Origin: Pilaira anomala
Lineage: Eukaryota > Mucoromycota > Mucoromycetes > Mucorales > Mucoraceae
Reading direction: 5' to 3'
Length of the DNA stretch: 64,000 nucleotides
Assembly (NCBI GenBank): GCA_025716855.1
Contig: JAIXMQ010000011.1
Coordinates: 1 to 64,000 of the forward strand
The notes under the pieces: generated by a model
What the model saw: only the letters and a program-made list of their open reading frames with translations
What the model was told of the DNA's origin: nothing
Database searches by the model: none
Part shown: one piece after another, positions 11,272-22,523 of the stretch
Position numbering within the stretch: the stretch's first letter is position 1
Layout: every line of letters starts with the position of its first letter
Position numbers and translations under genes: made by a program

Positions 11272-13456
11272 ATGGCAGCAGTTTTAGACTTTTGTACACC
11301 AGCAGTTCCAGGGGAAACACATTTATATTATGGATATAGTCATAACAAGTATATTAAACTACCTCATGTGATGCCCGCTATTTCCTCTACTCATCTAAAG
11401 CAACAAAACAAGTCGAAAGAACACAAGACACTTCGTTCTGTTGCTTTATCTGGCAACTTGGCTTTATTAAGACAGTTTTTACAAATGGTACCTGACCAGT
11501 TAAAGGCTGTCAACGATCCTCATCCCGCTACAGGTTTAACTTGTTTACACTTTGCTGCTTCAAGAGGTCACTTGAAAATTATTACTTGTCTTGTAGAAGA
11601 GTATGCTGTAAGAGTTGATTCAACTGACAAAGAAGGCGAGGTAATAATTTATAAATGTTGCTTTTATAAATGTTACGCGTATATTAAACTCTCTTTTTTT
11701 TTTAAATAATATTAGACAGCTTTGTTAAAAGCTGCTTATAATGGTCATTATCAGGTAGTTGAATACTTGTTGGATACAAATGCTAATATCCATCAAAAGG
11801 ATAAAGATGGTTGGACTGCACTTCATAACGCTTGTTCTAGAGGCTATTTTCGAATTGTTCGATTATTAATAGAGCGAAAAGCAAAAGTAGATGTACGAAG
11901 TAAAATGGGGCATACACCACTTAGTAAGTTTTTTTTTAAAGAAAAAAGCTTAAATATACTTACCATATAATTTGTTTTTATCTGTAGTTAATGCTGCTTC
12001 TAAAGGGTACATGTCAATTGTGGAATATCTATTGGATGAAGCTCGTGCAAATCCATTAATCAAGAATAATTTTGGTGAAGCTGCTTATGATGTGAGTGCT
12101 GCAGCTGGTGAATCTTATATTTGTGAAATGTTGGAAAAAGCAGGTCGTAAATGGTGGCATCTTCAACATACAGAAGGTAAATAGTTTCTTATGAATACAT
12201 TTTATACATACATATTTAACTCTTTGATAGGCGTCTTAAATCCAGGAAATAAACGTGCTTCCATGTTTGGTGCAACATATGATTTGTTAGAATTTCATGT
12301 TACAGTGATTGTGATTTTACATGAAAATCAAAGATCTACATCATTATTAGGCCTTTCACGTCCTCAATTCAGTGAAACCTACCTTACTAAATCTGATACA
12401 CGTGGACCATGGTCAGATCATGCTACAGGTGAACCCATGTCAAAAGAAATGGTATCTTTACCTGCAACCAGTACAAATAATCATCGTATCTCAAATTTAT
12501 CAAATTGGTTTTGGCTTACAGATTGGCAAATTGATTATAGTGATCCACGTGTAGATCCAACTTCCGGTTGGCAATATGCAAAATCATTTGGTGAGGACGA
12601 TGCTTCTTGGACTCCTGTTGCACCTACGAGTGGTTATAATTGGGTTAGACGTAGAAGATGGGTACGTGTTATGAAAAGAAGAATGGATTTAACAAAAGGA
12701 AGTCATCGTGGTGAGAATATGACAATTGCTAATCATGATGAAGAAGATGAAGATGATGATGCTCATAATGAAGGACAACATGTGGATGATTATTTGTTAA
12801 AAGCTGATATCATTATTCAGACTGTCAAATCGGATGCTAGTACCGATGGTGACACGGAAGTTATCAAGCAGGATTTAAAAAAATATAGTCAAGCAATTGA
12901 AATTTTGACCGAATCAATGAAATGTAAATTAAGCAAAATAATTTAGAAATAGACGTTATTTACTTATACTATTTTATATTTTTTAGTGGACGAAAATGAA
13001 TTTAGAAAACATCAAGCTTCTACTCTAGTTCGATCTTATATGGCACACATGGATAGATTAAGTCAAATTTTGATGAATAGAGATCCTAGTTTAGTACAAC
13101 CAGAAAGTTTAAATAATAACAATAATCCATGGACAACATCAACGCCAACAACACCACAAAATGAATGGACACCTCAAATTGATATATTTGAACAAGAATC
13201 ACCTAAGTTTGAGTGGGAATCTGATACAGCTGCAAAAACATGTAGAGTATGTGTAAAGAAGTTTGGTTTTTTATTAAGACGGCATCATTGCCGAAAATGT
13301 GGTCTGGTTGTGTGTGACAAATGTTCTCCTTGGAAAGTTTATTTGAACTCGACTGATATTCTTCAAGACCCTGAAGGTAATTTGGAATCTTCTTCTGTTT
13401 TGGCTACTCAACCACAACGTGTATGTGAAAAATGTTATTTCAATCAAGAACATTAA
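11272..13456 (+). CDS. Ankyrin-DysF-FYVE protein, probable PI3P-binding endosomal factor
   Basis: Five exons (11272-11640, 11716-11923, 11988-12176, 12231-12923, 12987-13456) join in frame to 642 residues. N-terminal ankyrin repeats run from about residue 50 to 225 (GLTCLHFAASRGHLKIITCL; GWTALHNACSRGYFRIVRLL; AASKGYMSIVEYLLDEA). A central DysF-type region follows: NWFWLTDWQIDYSDPRVDPT and GWQYAKSFGED...YNWVRRRRWVRVMKRR, as in peroxins and TECPR proteins. The C-terminus is a FYVE zinc finger: CRVCVKKFGFLLRRHHCRKC...CDKC...CEKC, with the RRHHCRKCG motif that binds phosphatidylinositol 3-phosphate. FYVE domains of this kind place proteins on endosomes or vacuoles; that location is inference. The start is the only good ATG in the first exon. 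A CT microsatellite follows the stop. Confidence 0.85.
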
Positions 13457-13779
13457 GCGTGCGTTTTCCCTCCCTCTCTCTCTCTCTCTCTTTCTTTCTT
13501 TTATATATATGTATACCCTCTTTATATCCACTCCTTATAATATCTATTTTTTTTTAAAAAAAAACAAATGACGCAGGCAATTTCATTTTTTTTTCATTTT
13601 TCGCGTAACCTTCCTCAAACTCCAAAACATCAAAACATCAATGTACAAATAAGGACATTATTATTATGATCTCAATATTATTATTATTATTATTATTTTA
13701 TTTTTTTTGCATATATAAAACTTTTTTATTTGTTATTTTTACTCTCTTCTTTTTACCATTTACTTTAATAATTCATATT
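13457..13779. other. Intergenic with T9A9 palindrome
   Basis: Holds a CT microsatellite (13470-13500), a T9A9 palindrome (13547-13564) and a TTA repeat (about 13660-13695) just upstream of the next gene. An open frame continues upstream of the chosen start of the next gene but is a low-complexity Leu/Phe run over T-rich DNA and is taken as leader. Confidence 0.6.
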
Positions 13780-14163
13780 ATGCGTGTTGTCGCTAATAAT
13801 ACTACTGTTGACATATTGACTAAACAAGAGCCAGCAGTAGATTGTACTGTTGAAAGAGGTAACAAAAAAGACGTTGGTTATCTACTATGTTCTACACATG
13901 ATATTTAACTTTTTCTTATAAAGAAGCACTTGTATCTCCATTTCATCAATCAACACTTGGTACTATTCATAAAAAGAAACCTTTACCAAAGATTCCTTTA
14001 AATAAGTTACCACAAGATACTTATACTGAACCTCCTGTTCCTGTTTGGATACATAACAACAATGAATTAAATTTTACTGCTGACTCAAATCAATTTCACT
14101 CACAATTAAATAATTTATTATTAACTCAAGCTCATACTGATCATTATCCTTATTATTATTATC

Positions 14164-14210
<47 letters not shown>

Positions 14211-16048
14211 CCCGTATATACACCAAGCTATGAATTTAACAACCCTCATAACAACAGCAGTAATTGGAAAACAACAACAAACTTGACTCGATCAGAAAGT
14301 TTAAAGATAGAAACTTATAACCATAAGCTTCCTGTTCCCTTTTCAAAAACAGGTCAACTACCATTAGAAACACATTTGGAAAAACCATTCGAACCAACTT
14401 TAGATGATATAAAAGCATTAAAACGTAAAGAATCTAAAGAAGAAGTCATATTAGATCAATTAACCAGTAGCAGTAGTAGCAGCAGCGGCAGTAGCAATAC
14501 AAGTGATCTTCCTACTACACCAAAAGTAACTGATTCTATCATTTTACCACCTACAGCACTACCACCAATAACAATTCATCGTCATTCTATGCCACTTTTA
14601 AATTCGAATGATGATTATTCTTTTGCTGTGACAGAAAGTTATTTTCAACAAGCAAGTAATTCATCTCCTATTTCAAGCCGTATTCCATCTCCTTGGGGTA
14701 CTAAATCACGTTCTGCTACTTTGATTCGTGAACGCGCTTCTATACCAAATTTAATGTCTGTTAAGACAGCTCAAGTACCCGATGAAGTTATTAAAGCCAC
14801 AACTGAGAATTATTTTAATGAAGAAGAGTATCGTAATAATAAATCTACTACTTTGAGTAGTATCGCTTCTTGTAGTTTAATCGGTATTCGCTCAAACACG
14901 AAGCTCTATCGTCGTATGGCTATCAAGACACGTAATAAAGAAATTCAAATGACTTATGCTACTTATTTACTTCAAATATCTAAGCTCTATGATCAAAACA
15001 ATACGTTTCTTACTAATAATACTGCTGCTACTGCTTCTTCGGCCTCTTTACCTTTAAAGAAAACAAATAATAAATCTGTCGTTGAAAGTCCTGCTGAAAC
15101 AAGACATCGTTTACTATCTGAAGCTGGTTATTGGATTGAAAGATTAGCTAAAGCAGGTCAACCAGAAGCTTTATTTATTAAAGGAAAATGGCATTTGATA
15201 GGTCCATTAGCTGAAGATTGTGTTTTGAGCGGTTATGAAAAAGTACAAGAATCAAAAGCATTTAAATGCTTTTTAGCTTCTTCTAAAGCTGGTTGGGTAG
15301 ATGCTCATTATGAATTAGCTCATCTTTGGAAGAAGCGCGGAAATTATACAAAGGCAATACAATGTTATCAAAAAGGTGCAAGAGAAAAACATACTTTATC
15401 TATATATGTAAGTATAAAATATATAATAAGTTATACAAAGTATATTTATAGTAACAATTATGTTAGAAAATGGCTAAAATCTTATTAAGAGGTCAACTTA
15501 AAAGACAAAAAGATATTCAAAAAGGCATGTCTTTTTTAAAAGAAGCTGCTGATATGGATGATATTCATAGTGCTGAACCTGCTTTTGTGCTTGGTTGTAT
15601 ACATGCAAATGAGTTTGACAGAATTGGTATTCAAAGGTAATAATATACTGATAGAATATTTTTATATGCGTGTGTATTTAACATTAAAGCTTTTTTTTAT
15701 AGAAGTGTGAGTACAACCTTAGACGATGAAGACAGTCCCGCTTGTAAAGTAAATTATAGCCTTGCCCTTAAATACTTAAAGAAATCAGCCCATCATGGTT
15801 ACGCAGATGCCATTTACTTCATGGGACAAGTATCTGAAAGAGGTATGCTAGGTCAACTTTGTGATTCATGGCAAGCTTATCAAAATTATATGAAGGCCGC
15901 TGAAGTAAATCATGCAGGTGCTATGCTTGATTTATCTCGTTTATATTCTCAAGGTATACCTGGCTTATTGGCTGCTCAAAAAGATATTGCATTTAAATGG
16001 TGTAAAAGATCTGCAGACCTTGGTTTTGATCAAGCTGAATATGTACTA

Positions 16049-16093
<45 letters not shown>

Positions 16094-16435
16094 AAATTTT
16101 ATTTATTTGTTATTCATTCTTTTATCTTTTATAGAAAGTATTACGAAGATGGTATAGGTGTCACACCTGATTTTCCATTGGCTTTAGAATATTTTGGAAA
16201 GGCTGCTTCAAAAGGTTATCAATTAGCTGCAGAAAAATTAAATAGACCTTTGGCTGATGGTACAAGAAGATCTTCAAAGAAGAAGACGAATAATAAAAAT
16301 CAAAATTATTTAACTGTGGTTATATCGGATCCAAAAGTAAAACAAGATGATGACGACGACGACGATAATGACAATAATGATAATAACTACTACAGCAAAA
16401 AGAATTATACCCGTGATATTTGTACAATACAATAA
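13780..16435 (+). CDS. SEL1-repeat chitin synthase activator, Skt5/Chs4-like, with CaaX box
   Basis: Exons 13780-13858, 13924-15407, 15467-15636, 15703-16050 and 16135-16435 join in frame to 793 residues. The first about 370 residues are disordered, with a polyglutamine run of about 17 (14164-14212) and Ser/Thr-rich segments. From about residue 390 come tandem SEL1 repeats: AGYWIERLAKAGQPEALFIK, SKAGWVDAHYELAHLWKK, KKSAHHGYADAIYFMGQVSE, KRSADLGFDQAEYVLG, GKAASKGYQLAAEKL. An Asp/Asn-rich tail ends in CTIQ, a CaaX-type prenylation box. Yeast Skt5/Chs4, the activator of chitin synthase III, has the same layout (disordered N-terminus, SEL1 repeats, farnesylated CaaX end). The function is therefore inferred as chitin synthase activation at the plasma membrane; exact orthology is not proven. 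It is convergent with the ABCD4-like gene, 30 bp apart. Confidence 0.8.
16052..16090. repeat. Intronic (TA)n tract
   Basis: About 38 bp of TA directly after the 5' splice site of the last intron of the SEL1-repeat gene. Confidence 0.9.
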
Positions 16436-16465
16436 TAAAATACATATTTAAGTTATTTTGTTTAT

Positions 16466-18634
16466 TTAATTAAAAGACTTTAAATGTTCAACTGTATAAC
16501 CTCCTTGACCATCTAATCGAAGAATGATACCATGAAGATCAATGACATTAGCATGATGACTGACACTTATCACTGTCGTACCAAGCTCAATTAAAGTTTT
16601 GTATAAATGATCTTCCATCTCTTTATCCATAGCACTTGTGGCCTCATCTAAAATTGCAAAACGAGGCTTCCAATAAAATGCTCTGGCAAATACTAAACGT
16701 TGCTGCTCACCAGGAGACAGTAATTTGTTCCATTTTTGACTATAGTTTGTATCATAAGATTCAATTAGTCCAGAAAGATGACTGAGTCCCACCATTTTTA
16801 ATAATTGAACAATCTCTTCATCACTGACTAAGGCTAAATTATTAGTGTACTGTTATATTCTATATATTTTAATATATATACATATACGTACTCATTGTTG
16901 CAGGTGTTGTATTTGGATAAACTATTTGATCTCTCAAAGAGCCATCAATTAAATAAGGTAATTGGGGGAAAAAGACAATATCCTTGCCTAATTTAGCCTT
17001 TGGTACATGTACCTTTCCTTTACTACAAGGCCATAAACAAGCTAAAGCACGAAGGATAGATGTCTTTCCAGAACCATTTGGACCAACAATCGCAACATGA
17101 TCTCCTTGATTTATCTTTAAATTTAAATCATGAATAATTAATTCAGATCGAGGAGAGAATAAGGTAACATCCTCGAGTTCAATCATATCAGTTTGATTTC
17201 CTTCTCGGTTATGTGGATGATCAATCTCTATATTTTCTATTTCGTCTGCAACTTGATCTAAGGCTTCTAATAATTCACCAATACGGGCAGTATACCCGGC
17301 AAGGTTAGATAATTTACTTGATTCTTCAATAATTGTGGAGAATAAATATATCAAGTACATGGCTACAAATGAATTCTGTTATTTCTAAAAAGTTAAAAAA
17401 TTAAAAGTTACATATATATTTTTTCTTCCTCTTTACCGCACTGATAATAGCACTGAGCTCACTAGCATCTTTATCTTCAAATGCGCCAGCAAAAATAGGA
17501 ATGGCAATAATCATGTAACTGAGAATAGAGCCAAGATATGAGAAACTTTCATTAGCCACTATAGTAATTATAATAAAAGGTTAATCGTAGAAATATACTT
17601 ATATATATATATATATATGTATATATTACTTTTTAATGGAAGTTCCTTGTTGACAATGGAGCGCTGATAAGTCAATAAAGTATTTAAACTCTTGGTTGCT
17701 CTCACTTTTTCTTCTTCTTCACCATCACAGAATGCAATAGATTCAGCATACTGACGAAGACGAACATGAAGATATCGAAAGTTTCCTTCTTGTAATTCTT
17801 TAAAAAAGACAGCATTCACAATAGGTTGAATAAACTTTTTACTAATAAATGAACCCAAAATGAAATAAACATAAATTAAAAGAGGTCCAGCAAATCCAGT
17901 AACAATCCAACATTCATAAGTATAATAAACTACCATGATAGGTGCAATAATTAAGTTGGTTACAATTTGACGTAAAGTTTCAGTAAAATTATCAATATCT
18001 TGTGTAATTCGTTGATCACTGTTTTTAAATAAAAAATTAGATGAATGATGGTTACACATGTAATATACTTACGGATTATCTATTTGGTCATGATTCATGA
18101 CTAGGGTATACATTGATTTTGGCTTAATATATCGATTTTGCAAGTGAATTGTTAATAAACGTCTTGCTTTTAATGCGAATAAACCACCCATAAAATTCAA
18201 AAGACTTTTACACTAAATAGAATGTTTAAAAACAGGCCCCTCCTTTTTTTTTTATTATAATTACTTACAGCAGCAGCACTAAACACCAAAAATAAACAAG
18301 GCAAGATATAATTTCTAAAACCAATACTATCTTTTGACGTCAAGATGGAATAGAAATGACTTGGAATCATACCAACGAAATAGACAACAATTTGATATCC
18401 AATACCCAGAATAACAAATGTTATGTATAACCAAAATAAGCTATCTTTACGAGCTTCTTTTGATGTAGACCAAACTTTATTTAATCCTTTTGGGGTAAAC
18501 AATACTTTCATTAATCGAGAAAATCGATTCAGAAATACTCTGTCAAAGCTATAATTCGGTTGCTTCATATCTTTTTGATACTCTTCATCGTTACTATTCA
18601 ATATGGGCTCATGAGAGGAAAAAGAATGCCTCAT
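16466..18634 (-). CDS. ABCD4-like half ABC transporter (lysosomal/vacuolar cobalamin type)
   Basis: At least six exons from 18634 (MRHSFSSHEP) to the stop at 16466. An N-terminal membrane domain opens with RFSRLMKVLF, then VGMIPSHFYSILTSKD, YTLVMNHDQIDNPDQRITQD (across an intron), and helix VYYTYECWIVTGFAGPLLIY. A further block reads FSYLGSILSYMIIAIPIFAG. The nucleotide-binding domain has Walker A VGPNGSGKTS, Q-loop region VFFPQLPYLIDGSLRDQIVY, signature LSPGEQQRLVFARAF, Walker B FAILDEATSA and switch His in ISVSHHANV. Blocks such as IPSxFY, DNPDQRI and YLGSILSYxxIAIPIF match animal ABCD4, which exports cobalamin from lysosomes, more closely than peroxisomal ABCD1-3. Localisation and substrate here are inference. 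It is a half transporter and should dimerise. The signature has P in place of the usual second G-region residue, as in animal ABCD4. Confidence 0.88.
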
Positions 18635-18889
18635 GTTGCAAATGTTGAAAATAAAAAAAGGGAATTGAACACAAGGTCCCTTTTTATTCTTTTCAGGAAT
18701 GCTAAAAAAGTCACTCTCAATTATAAATTACCTTTCTCTAAAATGATTACCCCATCTTTTGGATTATCAAAATATCTATCGGATTTAGAAAGTCTTTTTT
18801 AGCTTTTTTCTTGTAAGACTTGCAATCATATTTTACAATTAACAAAAGTTTGAAAAAGCATAAGCTTATATTTAAGATTAATCTCTTTC
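18635..18889. other. Spacer upstream of ABCD4-like gene
   Basis: Presumed promoter of the ABCD4-like gene. A plus-strand open frame overlaps the N-terminal exon on the opposite strand and shows no domain. Confidence 0.4.
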
Positions 18890-19165
18890 TTATAAGCGCG
18901 TAGTAGAATAACATTGTTCAACCGAGTTTAACCCGCGACTAGCCATAGCCACGTACTTACGCGTATTTCCAACTTGCATGTATAAGACACCACTAATAGC
19001 AGTATTGCTAGCGTCGGTAGCAACATGAATAGGATGTTTATAATCAATTGGATGAATAAGAGGCGCAGCAATAATGATAGGTATGTTGTGATTATTATGA
19101 TTAGCGTAAAAAGGAAAGACTTCGAGTGTATGTTTTAAAAAATTTTTATTATAGAAAATACACAA
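18890..19165 (-). mobile_element. Ty3/Gypsy-type polyprotein fragment (RT-RNase H junction)
   Basis: Minus-strand reading contains HPIHVATDASNTAISGVLYM and RKYVAMASRGLNSVEQCYST, which are the start of the RNase H domain of Ty3/Gypsy retrotransposons (the TDAS box and the 'ASR.L...E..Y' block). Only about 90 codons remain and no LTRs, integrase or protease were seen nearby, so this is a decayed internal fragment. Confidence 0.8.
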
Positions 19166-19194
19166 GAGTTTTATTTAAACTTTTGTGCTTGCTA

Positions 19195-19372
19195 TCTGGA
19201 TGCCCAAGACTTATAATACCTGATTTGCGTCTTATGTGCAACCATCCTTGATAATTTGCTAGACGGTGCCAAGCGTCAAATTTAATTTAATCGCAATATC
19301 CTTAGCTTTCACCCCTCCTCCTTCGCTTAATTAGTTTACATAAGCTTTTTTAGTACCCTTTATTTCAGCCAT
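19195..19372 (-). mobile_element. Possible Tc1/mariner transposase N-terminal fragment, decayed
   Basis: From an ATG at 19372 the minus strand reads MAEIKGTKKAYVN, stop, LSEGGGVKAKDIAIKLNLTL, then stops and a frameshift followed by RRKSGIISLGHPDSK. The pattern of a short helix-turn-helix ('DIA.KL....GTV..II') followed by a basic 'RRKSG' stretch resembles Tc1-type transposase N-termini. Three stops and a frameshift make it non-functional. No inverted terminal repeats were found. The assignment is tentative. Confidence 0.35.
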
Positions 19373-19637
19373 AGCTAAAGTTTTGTATTGATTTAATGAT
19401 TAAGAAGTGAGTACATGCCATACCTTATTATTTATTCAAATCGGGAATTATTTTTTTTTGGAGGGGATTATACAATACTGTTTATGGCGAAACTAGAAGC
19501 TTATGTCATTTATACTTTATCCAATCAATTTACTTTAAATATTCCAGGTCAATTTTTTAGGAGTGGGTGGTTTTCCTTTTCTCTTTTCTGAAGTATTCAA
19601 CCTCATCTCTCAACTAAAGAAGTCAGCATTAAAGCAA

Positions 19638-19990
19638 CGGCCTCATACTCTATTATATTTCAACAATGGTAATAGAAAGGTGTACCGTAAACTTTACTAC
19701 ATCACTTGCGGCGGATAGCTTATCTGCTTCTCCAGGTGACGAATAGTCCTTACCTCAGGCTATACAATTTTTTTTTGCTATAAACCCTGTTGTATAACTG
19801 TGAAGCGCTTATGATAGAAAGACATCGGCCTCATACTCTGTTATCTTTCAACAACGATAGCAAAAAGGTGTACCGAAAACTTTACTACATCACTTGCGGC
19901 GGATGGCTCATCTGCTTCACCAGGTGACTAATAGTCCTTACTTCAGGCTATACAATTTTTTTGCTATAAACCCTGTTGTATAACTGTAAA
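19638..19990. repeat. Direct duplication of a ~165-bp unit
   Basis: Two copies, about 19638-19805 and 19826-19990, period 188 bp. Both begin CGGCCTCATACTCT, share TTTACTACATCACTTGCGGC and GCTATAAACCCTGTTGTATA, and differ by scattered substitutions and one poly-T length change. No open frame runs through either copy. It lies among transposon debris and could be a short element or part of one. Confidence 0.85.
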
Positions 19991-20084
19991 GTGTCTTTCT
20001 CTGAATTCTGAAGTTGAGAATGAGCTTAAAAGGGATGTATATATTTTTTTCTAGTGAAATTACTAAAAAAAAACTTCTATTTAG

Positions 20085-21950
20085 ATTTGGTCAAGTCTTG
20101 AAACTCTGAAGCCTACAGCTAGTTCTGTCAAGCCTCTCTTTTATTGGGATTTACTTAATTTGCTACAAACTGTGGTCTTGTTTTTCTCTGAAATTTTATC
20201 AATGCTCCTACTGATTTCGTTCTAGCCGTCTTACTTGGTACCATCCTCTCCACAGTTTAAATTGAAATAGTTGTGGGCAATAAGGTTTAAATAGGAAAAA
20301 ACTTCAGGTGTTTTTATTATAAAATAAAACAGAAAGAACTCTTCTAAACTAAAATAATAATCGTCTTTATATACCCTGAATATGATGATTGTGTTTGAAA
20401 AGGACCATCTTTTGATGGGTTTAATTGAATCTATACCCAACTCTTCTGCTTTTGAATAAAAACGTTTTATTCTTTCGAATTGACCGTATATAATCTTGGA
20501 TCCTATCCACCTGATTGAATAACAACCTATGTCCTTGTTCAATGGTACCTTGTAATTACATTACATGGTTATTATTGATCTGGGATCTGTTGCAATAGAT
20601 TTCATTGGTAAATGCTTTTTACTCTTAAATTGACATTTTTATTAATAGATGAATAATGTATTTTTGCTGGTAATAGCCGTTCTTATCTCAACACAAGGTA
20701 GCTAATCTTGTTGTCGAGACCATTAGCAGTAAATATCTCTTATTCTATTTATTAATATAAATTGAGAATCTATTTTGTTTTTATTTTATTTTTTATTGTT
20801 GTTTTACCAGCAAACATACTTGAAGTCAATTGTATCCGCATTTAAATATAGAGTTTTCCTTTAGGTTCAAGATATTGATAATGATATACAATGTGAAACA
20901 TGTATATTATTATGAATATATGATAGGATTGTATTATAATGTTTAAATTATATCCCTGATCTACTTATGTTTTTATGAGTGGAGATGGTGCAAATACGAC
21001 AATAGTATCTCAAAAGCAATTAAAATCAAAACACCTGTTGTGATATAGAATAAATGTGAAAATAAAGAGAAAACTAATAAAATAGTTTGAAGTTGCTGGA
21101 ATTAATACGAAAAAAAAAAAATCACCAGCATCGAACTTACTTTATACCCAGGTATAAGTAAACAAGTCCTGAATGATCTTGCTGATTCCATAACTCAAAC
21201 ACGAACTTTTATTTTACGCCATTTTCATACTATCACCCCCAGCATACAGTTTCAAGACTCTTCTATTGAATTATCACCGATTATTCTCCTTATATTCCAG
21301 GCTAATTCTTTCTCTTCTATTGATACAGCTTTAGTATCATATTAAAACTTTAACTATCCTTTTTAAAAACAGATCTCACTCCAAATCTGTATATACTTAC
21401 CCCTGCCCTCTTCCCCTCCAACCTCCACTTCGAAAGAAGTTCCTTTATCCCCTCTCTCCCACCAAATGGAAATATTTTTGGCGTTATCCGATTCATCTCA
21501 GAGCGCGTACTATGTGGTTCTGACTTCTCCATAATCGTATACCACACGCTAGTATCCTTAATCATCGATTCCCTTCTAGATTTACATCTTTTCTCTGTTC
21601 TCGGTGTCAAACCGAATCGGATTCTTTGTATCATTTTTTCTTTTCTTGTCCGTTGTTATCTTTTGTATGGTCTCAGGTTGGTGATTCATTCATTTCAGCT
21701 GATATATCCCGTATCTCTCCTCTTTTCTTCCTCTGGCTCTTGAAGCACTTCAAACCGTTTCAGAATTTCCTACTCGTGATAACACTGTTATTATCGTCCC
21801 TCATTTGTCTTCTGTATAAATTATTACTTGTACTATTTAAGCTGCCTGGTCTTCCCACTGGGCGTTTATTTTTAACTACATGCCTTTTCTGCCATGTACC
21901 GTTCATCCATCTGCCTTAGCACTTATTCATCAGCTAGGTAACGAGCTCAA
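20085..21950 (+). mobile_element. Decayed LINE-type (non-LTR) retrotransposon remnants
   Basis: Plus-strand pieces in shifting frames. 20090-20262 reads SLETLKPTASSVKPLFYWDL and, after a frameshift, NAPTDFVLAVLLGTILST. 21127-21345 reads LTLYPGISKQVLNDLADSIT...RTFILRHFHT. 21435-21850 reads PTKWKYFWRYPIHLRARTMW, a stop, then CSRCQTESDSLYHFFFSCPL...LSFVW; this last block is the zinc-binding C-terminal region (C..C....HFFFSCP..VW) typical of LINE reverse-transcriptase proteins. Several stops and frameshifts are present. The 20600-21100 stretch between pieces shows no coding signal. The large minus-strand frames over this region are shadows. Confidence 0.65.
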
Positions 21951-22523
21951 TAAAGATTTCATCATATATATATATATAAAAAACGCCAAAAACATTAATT
22001 CTTCCCTTTGTCTTTCCGACACAATTGACTTTTAATAAAACTGGAACAATCTTCGATTGTTCGTTTATAAACAAAAAAATTTCTCGCTTCAAGATACTAC
22101 CAATGCAAGCTATCTACGCATGTGCACCTTCAGGATATTTGCTTTCAATAGTACATACTTTTTAATAATAGTAGTTTTTTTTTTCAAGTATATTTCTTGT
22201 CTCGGTCAGATTAAGTTGTCATTCAAATTCCAAGTGCTCCATCACTGTATGTTTGTTTATCTGTAAGCTCTTGTTTTAATATGTGTTGTTAGTAAATACT
22301 ATCCTTGATCTCTTTATCTTGTATCTTAAAGATGAAAAACACGACAGCCGAAATATTATCACAGAACAAAACTCAACTTTTACTTTACAAATTAAAATCC
22401 ACAAAGAAAAGTAGAATAAAAGGGAAAATAATGAAGATCAATTTTTATTATGATAAAGCATATAATGATAAAGTAGAATGATACAATTAGAATGATTTTG
22501 GTACATAAACAACGAGTATACAC

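Noticed and set aside
20231..20542. 103-codon minus-strand frame
   Set aside because: Lies antisense to LINE remnants, starts and ends arbitrarily and lacks any domain.
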